Shown: positions 41,901 through 49,592 of the stretch, piece by piece
Numbering within the stretch: the first letter of the stretch is position 1
Layout: each line of letters starts with the position of its first letter
Assembly: GCA_947496605.1 (NCBI GenBank)
Contig: CANMDF010000003.1
Span: 124,001 to 188,000 of the forward strand
DNA: 64,000 nucleotides
Origin: an uncultured Paracoccaceae bacterium
GTDB lineage: Bacteria > Pseudomonadota > Alphaproteobacteria > Rhodobacterales > Rhodobacteraceae
Direction of reading: 5' to 3'
Notes under the pieces: generated by a model
Database searches by the model: none
The model's input: only the letters and a program-made list of their open reading frames with translations
Told to the model about the DNA's origin: nothing
Made by a program: the position numbers and the translations under genes

Positions 41901-42805
41901 CTCTGGTCCTTGGCATGTTGCTGGATGCATTGTTTGGCGAGCCTAAATGGCTGTGGACCCGCGCACCCCATCCAGCTGTTTTGATGGGGCGGCTCATCGG
42001 GTGGTGTGATCATAAATTCAATCACGGCGAACACAAAAAGCTGATGGGTGTTCTGACGGTAGCAGAGCTATGCATCGCGGCACTGATCACAGGATGGATC
42101 ATTCAGCTGGTCCCCGGAGACCTCTTAGATATCATCATCTTAACGATCCTGTTGGCGCAAAGATCACTCGTCGATCACGTGCAAGCCGTCGCTGACGCAT
42201 TACGACTGTCGCTTGGCGACGGCAGGCGCAGCGTGGCGATGATCGTCGGACGCGATACCAAAGATATGGACACATCAGATGTTGCACGATCTGCGATTGA
42301 AAGCGCCGCTGAAAATCTATCAGACGGGGTTATCGCCCCTATTTTTTGGTTCGCGATCGCAGGATTGCCAGGGTTGTTGATCTACAAAATTACCAACACG
42401 GCAGACAGCATGATTGGTTATCGCACACCCAAACACGCAGAATTTGGGTGGGCCGCAGCACGATTTGATGATCTGCTTAACCTGATACCTGCAAGACTAA
42501 CGGCCCTGTTGATTTGGACCGTAACGTCACGACCACATCCAAAAGGCATTCTAGCAGACGCCCCATTGCATCGCTCCCCGAACGCAGGATGGCCAGAAGC
42601 GGCAATGGCCCATGGACTCGATATCGCCTTGAGTGGACCACGCAGCTATGACGGGGCGATCAAAGATTATCCTTTCGTCAACGGTGATGCTGAACGGTCG
42701 CTCGGCCCTGACGATATCGACAGGGCGGTTGCGGTCTTGTGGCGGACCTGGGCGCTTGCTCTTGGATTGGCCTGTGCCGCTGCATTGCTCGGCGCCTGGT
42801 CTTAA
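41897..42805 (+). CDS. cobD: Adenosylcobinamide-phosphate synthase, TTG start
   Basis: A 302-residue membrane protein (CbiB in Salmonella naming). It starts TLVLGMLLDALFGEPKWLWT, then HPAVLMGRLIGWCDHKFN, with RDTKDMDTSDVARSAIESAAENLSDG (read in parts), GLPGLLIYKITNTADSMIGY and about four hydrophobic segments. It joins the aminopropanol group to adenosylcobyric acid. The start is assigned to TTG 41897, which overlaps the cobC stop as TTGA and gives the usual N terminus; the frame extending to 41873 lies in cobC. Confidence 0.9.
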   Translation: MTLVLGMLLDALFGEPKWLWTRAPHPAVLMGRLIGWCDHKFNHGEHKKLMGVLTVAELCIAALITGWIIQLVPGDLLDIIILTILLAQRSLVDHVQAVADALRLSLGDGRRSVAMIVGRDTKDMDTSDVARSAIESAAENLSDGVIAPIFWFAIAGLPGLLIYKITNTADSMIGYRTPKHAEFGWAAARFDDLLNLIPARLTALLIWTVTSRPHPKGILADAPLHRSPNAGWPEAAMAHGLDIALSGPRSYDGAIKDYPFVNGDAERSLGPDDIDRAVAVLWRTWALALGLACAAALLGAWS

Positions 42806-42898
42806 TCGGCGGCTTATCACCGGCGCGCTATGATGCGGACTTGCGCTGGAACCTCTCGCTGATACGCTTTGCCCAACCAATCAAGTCGGAGAACCTCA

Positions 42899-44065
42899 AT
42901 GCGCGTCGCAGCCCTTGCCCTTTCGCTCTTTGCCAGCACCGCCACCGCACAAACCTGCGGCGGACCAGTGAACGCCTTTGTTGCGGGTGTGAAGGCCGAG
43001 GCACTCGCCGAAGGCATCCCGGCGGCGACCATTGATGCGTTCTTTCAAGGTGCGCAAATCGAACAATCAGTTATCAACGCAGACAGGGCGCAAGGCGTAT
43101 TTCAACGTGATTTTGTCAGCTTCTCACGCGCCTTGATCAGCCAAAACCGAATCGACAATGGCCGTGTCTACGGGCAGCGGTTTGATAGCACTTTCGACAC
43201 CATTGAGGCGCGTTTTGGCATCCCGCGTGGTGTGCTCTTGGCATTTTGGGCGTTTGAAACCGACTACGGGCAGGTGCAAGGCAGCTTTAATACACGGAAC
43301 GCCCTGCTGACCCTCGCCCATGATTGCCGGCGGCCCGAATTGTTTCGTCCACAATTGATCGCCGCGATAGAACTGTTCCGCAGAGGCGGCATGAACCCGG
43401 CCACGACGACTGGTGCGTGGGCTGGGGAAATCGGGCAACTGCAAAAATTGCCGCGCGAAATCGTGCGCCAAGGCATGGACGGTGATGGCGACGGCGTCGT
43501 GGACCTGAAAGGATCATCGCCAGATGCGCTCATGACAGGCGCAAATGTCCTGTCTTCTTTGGGTTGGCGGGCAAACGAACCCTGGCTGCAAGAAATCGTG
43601 GTACCCGAAGACCTCGACTGGTCGAAAACCGGGCTGAACCACAAAGCCAGCGTACGCGATTGGGCGGCACGCGGTGTGCGCGCGCGCCAAGGCAATCTGG
43701 GACCAGCAAATCTGCCGGCCTCAATCCTGCTGCCAATGGGCCGCAATGGGCCAGCCTTCCTCGCTTATCCCAATTTCGAAGTGTATTTCGATTGGAACAA
43801 AAGCTTTGTCTACGTGACAACTGCAGCCTATTTTGCGACGCGCCTTGGCGGTGCGGCGGTTTATGATGCAGGCAACCCAACACCTGCGCTCAGCGGTAGC
43901 CAAATGCAGCAATTACAACAAAAGCTAACGCAACGCGGACATGATGTTGGTGGCATCGATGGCATTTTGGGGGCAATGACACGTGCTGCGGTTCAGGCCG
44001 AACAAGTGCGCTTGGGACTACCCGCCGATGCTTGGCCCACACGCGACCTACTCGACAGGCTCTAA
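42899..44065 (+). CDS. Lytic murein transglycosylase (MltB-like) with peptidoglycan-binding domain
   Basis: A 388-residue exported protein. The signal peptide is MRVAALALSLFASTATAQT. The catalytic domain shows ILLAFWAFETDYG-type residues (catalytic Glu near 112, here VLLAFWAFETDYGQ), WAGEIGQLQKLPREI, and a DGDGDGVVDLKGSSPDAL loop as in MltB. The C terminus (about residues 325-388) is a PG_binding_1 domain (QLQQKLTQRGHDVGGIDGIL, ending DLLDRL). It cleaves peptidoglycan to anhydro-muropeptides. The start at 42899 is set by the signal peptide. Confidence 0.9.
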   Translation: MRVAALALSLFASTATAQTCGGPVNAFVAGVKAEALAEGIPAATIDAFFQGAQIEQSVINADRAQGVFQRDFVSFSRALISQNRIDNGRVYGQRFDSTFDTIEARFGIPRGVLLAFWAFETDYGQVQGSFNTRNALLTLAHDCRRPELFRPQLIAAIELFRRGGMNPATTTGAWAGEIGQLQKLPREIVRQGMDGDGDGVVDLKGSSPDALMTGANVLSSLGWRANEPWLQEIVVPEDLDWSKTGLNHKASVRDWAARGVRARQGNLGPANLPASILLPMGRNGPAFLAYPNFEVYFDWNKSFVYVTTAAYFATRLGGAAVYDAGNPTPALSGSQMQQLQQKLTQRGHDVGGIDGILGAMTRAAVQAEQVRLGLPADAWPTRDLLDRL

Positions 44066-44072
44066 GCGCCGC

Positions 44073-44108
44073 AATCATCTTGCCCTAAAAACTCCCGCCG
44101 GAGGCACC
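44073..44108 (+). repeat. Dispersed GC-hairpin repeat, sub-type B, between mltB-like gene and smc
   Basis: The copy reads AATCATCTTGCCCTAAAAAC then TCCCGCCGGAGGCACC on the plus strand, starting seven bases after the stop of the transglycosylase gene and ending five bases before the smc stop. It lies in the gap between two convergent genes and could also end transcription. Confidence 0.7.
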
Positions 44109-44112
44109 AAAG

Positions 44113-47100
44113 CTATGCCACCATCGCTGCCGCGCGTTTCAGATCAACGGATACCAGCTGCGACACACCTTGCTCACCCATGGTCACACCAAACAAACGG
44201 TCCATCCGGCTCATTGTGACTGCATGGTGGGTGATGATCAGGAAACGCGTCTCAGTCCGGCGGGTCATTTCATCCAACAGGTCGCAGAAACGCGTCACGT
44301 TGGCATCATCAAGCGGCGCGTCGACCTCATCGAGCACACAGATCGGGGCGGGGTTGGCAAGGAAGACCGCAAAGATCAGCGCAAGTGCGGTCAGCGTTTG
44401 CTCACCCCCTGACAATAGCGATAGCGTGCTCAGCTTCTTGCCAGGCGGCTGGCACATAATCTCAAGTCCGGCTTCCAGCGGATCATCGGATTCAACCAAA
44501 ACCAGCTTGGCCTCACCGCCACCAAAGAGGTGTGAAAACAGCAAACCAAAGTTCTCGTTCACCTGCTCAAAAGCGGTCAACAACCGCTCGCGCCCTTCTT
44601 TATTCAGGCTCGCGATGCCTGAACGCAGCGCCGCAATTGCAGCCTCAAGGTCGGTCTTTTCAGAGACCAAACCATCATGCTCGACCTGCACTTCTTTGGC
44701 GTCTTCCTCAGCGCGGAGGTTCACTGCGCCCAAACTATCGCGTTGCCGTTTCAGCGCATTGACCTGTCCTTCAACAACATCAGACGCAGGCATTTTCTCA
44801 ACATCCGTCTCCAACGTCTCAAGCAGCTTTTCAGGCGTGACTTCCTGCGCTTCCATGATCCGTTCAGCCGCATAGGCCACCGTTTCCTTGGCCGCATCTG
44901 ACCGCGCCTCGGACCGGGCACGCGCCTCGCGGGCCTCGGATGCTTGGCGCTCCGCTTCGCGCTCAAGGTGGCCCACTTCACGCAAAATGTTGTCAGCCTC
45001 AGCCAATTTATCTGCCGATGCCTTGCGCCGCGTCTCGGCCTCATCAATGGCATCGGCTAGCTCTGCACGCTTGGCAGCGATCTCTTCAGGTGCGGCCGTC
45101 GCTTCGGCCAAAGCCTCCTCGGACTCGACCTTACGCTCTGCCAATTCAGCTGTGCGTTTGTTGGCCGTCTCTAACCGATGATTCCAGCCGCTGACCTCTT
45201 TGGTAATCTCTTGGCTGCGCTTCAGGCGCGCCTCGCCTTCGCGGCGCACCTCATCATGGGCTGACCGGCGCGACATCATCGTGATCCGCGCCGCTTCCAC
45301 GGTCATCTTGACGTCTTCAACAGATGCGCGTGCCGTATCCAGATCACCCAGATCAGCCGCCGCCTTTTCAGCTTCAACCAATGCGCGGCGTGCGTTCAAC
45401 GCCTCTTCTTCATGGCGCTTCATCGCCAACCCAAGGCTTTCCAGCTTACCTTGCGATAGGTTGCGATCGGCCTCAGCGCGACTTGCGGCACGGTTTGCAT
45501 CCGCCACCGCGCGGTCCGCATCACGGCGTGCTTGGCGGGCGGCGTGATCAACCTCAGTTTGCGCTTTCAACATGCCCGTCAGCGTCTCATGTGCCTGCGC
45601 GGCCCCCATTGCGGTAGCCGACGCTTCCTCCAGATCACGCTTCAATTCGGTCAGACGGTTGAGCTGCTGCAAACGCAGAGCCGCCGCAGAAGGCGCATCC
45701 TCAGCGCCGGCACGGAAGCCGTCCCAGCGCCACAAATCGCCTTCTATTGAGACGAGGCGTTGACCGGGCTTCAGATCGGCCTGCAAACGCGGGCCATCAG
45801 CCGCATCCACCAATCCAACTTGGCTCATCCGGCGTGCAAGCACTTCTGGCACGGTGACATAGTTGGTTAAGGCCAAAACACCATTGGGCAAGGTCTGCGA
45901 TGATCCATAACTGGGCAACAACGCCCAGCCAGATTTCGCGCTCGACTCGACGGCGGGCGCACGCAAATCATCAGCTAAAGCCGCACCCAACGCCTTTTCA
46001 TAGCCACCCTGAACGCGCAAAAGATCAAGCACTTGCCCGCCTTCGGCTGTGTCACGTTCCACCAATTTAGCAAGTGCACCAACCTCAGCACGCAGCGCAT
46101 TCGCTTCACCCTCTGCCTCGGACCGCAGCGCCCGCGCATCGCTCTCGCGCGATTGCGTATCGGCACGCACGCTTTCGGCCTCAACCAAGGCTTGATCCGC
46201 CGCCTCAGCTGCCGCAACGGCCGCTTTTTCGGCTTCACCCGCCGCTGCAAAGTCAGCCTCAGCCTTCGTCAGCGCAGCTTCCGCTTCGGCCATCGCAGCC
46301 TTTGCGCGTTCCGCCTCGCCTTCACTTTTCGACAATGTCGTGCGGTTATCATCCAATAACCGCTGCGCCGATTGGTGCCGTGCGGCAAGCCGAGCCACAT
46401 CTTCAGTCAGCTGCGCTAGATCAGCCTCGCGTTGCTGCAACACACCTGCCGCTTCACGCGCTGCAACCTGCGCTTCTTCAAGCCGCGTATCATGGCCTTC
46501 GCCCGCTTTGCCAATTTCGCGTGCCTCCCACTCCAGCCGCTCAATCGTTTCGCCCGCGTCTTTGTTCAGCCCGCTTTCGCGTTCCATATCAAGGGTCAGC
46601 TGTGCGATACGGCCCCGCAACGTCTCGATCATCTCAAGGGCGCGTTCTTCTTGGTCTTTCAGCGTATCGCGCTGGACCTGCAAGCGTTGCAAAACGGCCG
46701 CTGCAATTGCCTCTTCTTCACGCAAAGGCGGCAAGGCTTCCTCGGCAGCGGCCCGGCCTTTCGATGCCTCACGGGCCGCTTTTTCCGCCTGTGCTGCAGT
46801 CGTCGTGCGCTCGCGCAATTGATCAGCGGCGGCCAATAACGCCTCATCCGCTTCTTTCCAACGACGGAACAACAACATGCCTTCCGCACGACGCAGTTTA
46901 TCACCAATCTCGCGATACCGTGCCGCCTGTTTGGCCTGCCGCGCCAGTTGTCCCAATTGCGCGGCTAACTGTTCAATCACGTCATCAACACGCGTCAGGT
47001 TTGTTTCTGCACCCTTGAGCTTCAGCTCAGCCTCATGGCGGCGCTGATAGAGACCCGAGATGCCTGCCGCTTCCTCTAAGATACGACGTCGCGCTTTCGG

Positions 47101-47568
47101 CTTGGCGTTGATCAGTTCTGAAATCTGGCCCTGACGGACCAACGCAGGCGAATGCGCCCCGGTCGAGGCATCGGCGAACAGCATCTGCACATCACGGGCA
47201 CGGACATCTTTCGCGCCGACCTTGTACGCAGAACCCGCATCACGGGTAATCCGGCGAATAATCTCAAGGTTATCGTCATCGTTAAACGCAGCCGGTGCGA
47301 GGCGTTCGCCGTTATCAATCTGCAGAGACACTTCGGCAAAGTTCCGGGCAGGCCGTGTGGCGGCACCCGCAAAGATTACGTCCTCCATGCCGCCACCGCG
47401 CATCGCCTTGGGGCGGTTTTCGCCCATCACCCAGCGCAACGCCTCAAGCAGATTCGACTTGCCACAGCCATTCGGGCCCACAACACCCGTCAAACCATCG
47501 GCGATGATCAGATCAGTGGGGTCAACGAAGCTTTTAAAGCCGTTCAGTCGCAATTTGCTAAAGCGCAA
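44113..47568 (-). CDS. smc: Chromosome segregation protein SMC
   Basis: A 1151-residue SMC of full length. The N-terminal ATPase half has GVVGPNGCGKSNLLEALRWV (Walker A near residue 32). It is followed by long coiled coils (about 165-500 and 650-990) and a central hinge near residues 510-640. The C-terminal half has LSLLSGGEQTLTALALIFAV (ABC signature) and PICVLDEVDAPLDDANV (Walker B). It condenses and segregates the chromosome with ScpA and ScpB, which are not in this window. Large open frames on the opposite strand across it are by-products of its Ala/Glu-rich coiled coil. Confidence 0.97.
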   Translation of the reverse strand: MRFSKLRLNGFKSFVDPTDLIIADGLTGVVGPNGCGKSNLLEALRWVMGENRPKAMRGGGMEDVIFAGAATRPARNFAEVSLQIDNGERLAPAAFNDDDNLEIIRRITRDAGSAYKVGAKDVRARDVQMLFADASTGAHSPALVRQGQISELINAKPKARRRILEEAAGISGLYQRRHEAELKLKGAETNLTRVDDVIEQLAAQLGQLARQAKQAARYREIGDKLRRAEGMLLFRRWKEADEALLAAADQLRERTTTAAQAEKAAREASKGRAAAEEALPPLREEEAIAAAVLQRLQVQRDTLKDQEERALEMIETLRGRIAQLTLDMERESGLNKDAGETIERLEWEAREIGKAGEGHDTRLEEAQVAAREAAGVLQQREADLAQLTEDVARLAARHQSAQRLLDDNRTTLSKSEGEAERAKAAMAEAEAALTKAEADFAAAGEAEKAAVAAAEAADQALVEAESVRADTQSRESDARALRSEAEGEANALRAEVGALAKLVERDTAEGGQVLDLLRVQGGYEKALGAALADDLRAPAVESSAKSGWALLPSYGSSQTLPNGVLALTNYVTVPEVLARRMSQVGLVDAADGPRLQADLKPGQRLVSIEGDLWRWDGFRAGAEDAPSAAALRLQQLNRLTELKRDLEEASATAMGAAQAHETLTGMLKAQTEVDHAARQARRDADRAVADANRAASRAEADRNLSQGKLESLGLAMKRHEEEALNARRALVEAEKAAADLGDLDTARASVEDVKMTVEAARITMMSRRSAHDEVRREGEARLKRSQEITKEVSGWNHRLETANKRTAELAERKVESEEALAEATAAPEEIAAKRAELADAIDEAETRRKASADKLAEADNILREVGHLEREAERQASEAREARARSEARSDAAKETVAYAAERIMEAQEVTPEKLLETLETDVEKMPASDVVEGQVNALKRQRDSLGAVNLRAEEDAKEVQVEHDGLVSEKTDLEAAIAALRSGIASLNKEGRERLLTAFEQVNENFGLLFSHLFGGGEAKLVLVESDDPLEAGLEIMCQPPGKKLSTLSLLSGGEQTLTALALIFAVFLANPAPICVLDEVDAPLDDANVTRFCDLLDEMTRRTETRFLIITHHAVTMSRMDRLFGVTMGEQGVSQLVSVDLKRAAAMVA

Positions 47569-47864
47569 GGGTCAGTGCCTTTGTGATTCCTCAAGGTGCG
47601 AAAGCATCACCCCCCGTCTGCGGACGAGTCAACGCCCAGAACCCCGCATGTGCCATGTTCCGCCATCTTATCCACAAGATATTGCGGTTTTGGGTCGCGC
47701 CCAGCCTTGTAAGAGCCGTTCAAAGGCACACAAGTGTCGATTTCCGCCTAGACGGCGAGGCCCATGCAAAAGCACAAAAGGTCGCGACGCCAAGACACCT
47801 CTTGAAACTTGCGCCACCTAACGCGACAACCATCCAGCACATATATTTTTGATAGGACGCACCC

Positions 47865-48932
47865 ATGCCCGCCAAGATTCCCGCTACCGTCGTCACCGGC
47901 TTTCTCGGCGCTGGGAAAACCACGCTGATCCGTCACATGCTACAAAACGCACAAGGCAAGCGGATCGCGTTGATCATCAACGAATTTGGCGATCTTGGGG
48001 TCGATGGCGATATCCTGAAAGGCTGCGGCGATGAGGTTTGCACAGAAGACGATATCGTTGAGCTGTCGAACGGCTGCATTTGCTGCACCGTCGCTGATGA
48101 TTTCATCCCGACGATGGAGGCGCTGCTGGCGCGTGAGGACAAACCCGATCACATTGTGATTGAAACCTCCGGCCTTGCCCTCCCGCAACCCTTGGTCCGC
48201 GCGTTCAACTGGCCCGGCATTTCCACCAAGGTCACTGTCGACGGTGTCGTGACCGTTGTGGATGGCCGCGCCGTCCACGACGGCCAGTTTGCTCATAACG
48301 TGGCAGCCGTGGATGCTCAGCGTGCACAGGATGAAAATCTTGATCATGAAACGCCGCTGTCTGAGTTGTTCGAAGATCAGGTTGCATGCGCCGATATGAT
48401 CGTGGTCAACAAGACCGACCTTTTGGAGGCTTCTGAAGCCGAAACCCTCACGTCCAAACTCAAATCCGAATCCCGCGATGGCGTCCAAGTCATCAAAGCC
48501 TCCATGGGGGCTCTGCCCGTCGATGTGCTGCTCGGTCAGGGGATCGGCGCGGAAGATGACCTCGCCGCGCGTCATGAAGTGCATCACCATCATCACCACG
48601 ATGATGACGAAGACGATCACCACCATGACCACGCGCACGAACATGGCCACGACGAATTTGAAAGCTTCATCGTCACCCGCGGCGAAATCGCGGACGCGAA
48701 TGCCTTTGCCGCACAAGTGGCCGACGTCATCCGCGCCAACAACATCCTACGCTTGAAAGGCTTCGTCGCCATCACAGGCAAACCCATGCGCCTGACCCTG
48801 CAAGCGGTTGGCCCACGTGTGGACACCTACTTTGACCAACCCTTTGGCGACGCCCCCCGCGAAACCCGTCTGGTGGTCATCGGCGAAGCAGGCCTTTATC
48901 AATCGGCAATCACGGCCGCCCTGCAAGCATGA
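47865..48932 (+). CDS. cobW: CobW family GTPase with His/Asp-rich insert
   Basis: A 355-residue G3E GTPase. Its P loop is TVVTGFLGAGKTTLIRHML, with the metal motif SNGCICCTV near residue 70 and NKTDLLEASEAE near 180. A His/Asp-rich insert lies near 240 (HHHHHHDDDEDDHHHDHAHE), followed by the CobW C-terminal domain. The family delivers metals; in cob clusters it is thought to supply Co2+ to the CobNST chelatase. It sits four genes ahead of cobN and overlaps the GNAT gene by 4 bases. The His insert parallels the His tail of CbiX. Confidence 0.95.
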   Translation: MPAKIPATVVTGFLGAGKTTLIRHMLQNAQGKRIALIINEFGDLGVDGDILKGCGDEVCTEDDIVELSNGCICCTVADDFIPTMEALLAREDKPDHIVIETSGLALPQPLVRAFNWPGISTKVTVDGVVTVVDGRAVHDGQFAHNVAAVDAQRAQDENLDHETPLSELFEDQVACADMIVVNKTDLLEASEAETLTSKLKSESRDGVQVIKASMGALPVDVLLGQGIGAEDDLAARHEVHHHHHHDDDEDDHHHDHAHEHGHDEFESFIVTRGEIADANAFAAQVADVIRANNILRLKGFVAITGKPMRLTLQAVGPRVDTYFDQPFGDAPRETRLVVIGEAGLYQSAITAALQA

Positions 48933-49378
48933 TCATCGTCGAACGGACAGACCCGCATCACCCACAGGCAACCGCTTTGCTGCAGCAAAGCCACGCCTTG
49001 ATGCAAAGCCTGTTTCCGCCAGAGGACAACTATTATCTCGAAATCGACGATCTGGTCTCGCCCGACATCTATTTCTTCACGGCGCGTGAAGGCGATACGT
49101 TTCTTGGAACAGGTGCGCTCAGGGTGAAACCCGACTATGGCGAAGTGAAATCCATGTTCGTGTCAGAGGCCGCACGCGGCAAAGGCGTCGCCGCTGCGCT
49201 ACTGCGTCAAATCGAAGACACCGCGCGCGAGGAAGGGATCACCACCCTTAAGCTGGAAACCGGCAACGTATTGCACGCGGCCCATCGGCTATATGCGCGA
49301 CATGGCTTCACGGAATGTAGCGTTTTTGGTGATTATATCACCGCCAACAGCTCGTTGTTCATGGAAAAGAAGCTGTGA
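48929..49378 (+). CDS. GNAT family N-acetyltransferase
   Basis: A 149-residue GNAT-fold protein with the acetyl-CoA loop VSEAARGKGVAAALLRQIED near residue 75 and LYARHGFTECSVFGDY near the C terminus. The substrate is unknown. It overlaps the cobW stop by 4 bases, so it is in the same transcript and precedes cobN. A direct role in cobalamin synthesis is not evident. Confidence 0.85.
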   Translation: MIIVERTDPHHPQATALLQQSHALMQSLFPPEDNYYLEIDDLVSPDIYFFTAREGDTFLGTGALRVKPDYGEVKSMFVSEAARGKGVAAALLRQIEDTAREEGITTLKLETGNVLHAAHRLYARHGFTECSVFGDYITANSSLFMEKKL

Positions 49379-49380
49379 CC

Positions 49381-49545
49381 TTACTTGGCCTTCTTCGCCT
49401 CGGCAGCGGCTTTCATACGGGCGAGCAACTCGTCTTTGCTGGCACGCTGCCCAAATGGCTTTTTGCTACTGCCATGGGCGTTATGTTCTTGATGTTTCGG
49501 CGCTTTCTTGCCCAATTTCGGTGCTCCTGCAGCTTTGTAGTCCAT
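49381..49545 (-). CDS. 54-residue basic protein, antisense to the cob transcript
   Basis: A short open frame of 54 residues on the minus strand, between the GNAT gene (ends 49378) and cobN (starts 49593). It begins MDYKAAGAPKLGKKAPKHQE, is very Lys/Ala-rich and ends AAAEAKKAK. A good ribosome site (AGAGG, eight bases before the ATG) supports it. It fills the gap almost exactly, and its stop is two bases from the convergent GNAT stop. No family recognised; its basic make-up suggests nucleic-acid or ribosome contact, which is a guess. Confidence 0.65.
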   Translation of the reverse strand: MDYKAAGAPKLGKKAPKHQEHNAHGSSKKPFGQRASKDELLARMKAAAEAKKAK

Positions 49546-49592
49546 GGTCGTGACCTCTTGTTCACACGGCTCCTAACACGGGGGTTTGCGGG

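Noticed and set aside
46074..47018. Long plus-strand frame opposite smc (314 codons)
   Set aside because: Antisense of the SMC coiled coil; Pro/Arg/His/Gln-rich composition and no domain.
47583..47852. Plus-strand frame between smc and cobW
   Set aside because: Weak start, no family and no ribosome site; the gap is adequately explained as the promoter region of smc and cobW.
47940..48716. Minus-strand frame opposite cobW (258 codons)
   Set aside because: Antisense of cobW, with the His-rich insert giving a false Val/Met hydrophobic run.
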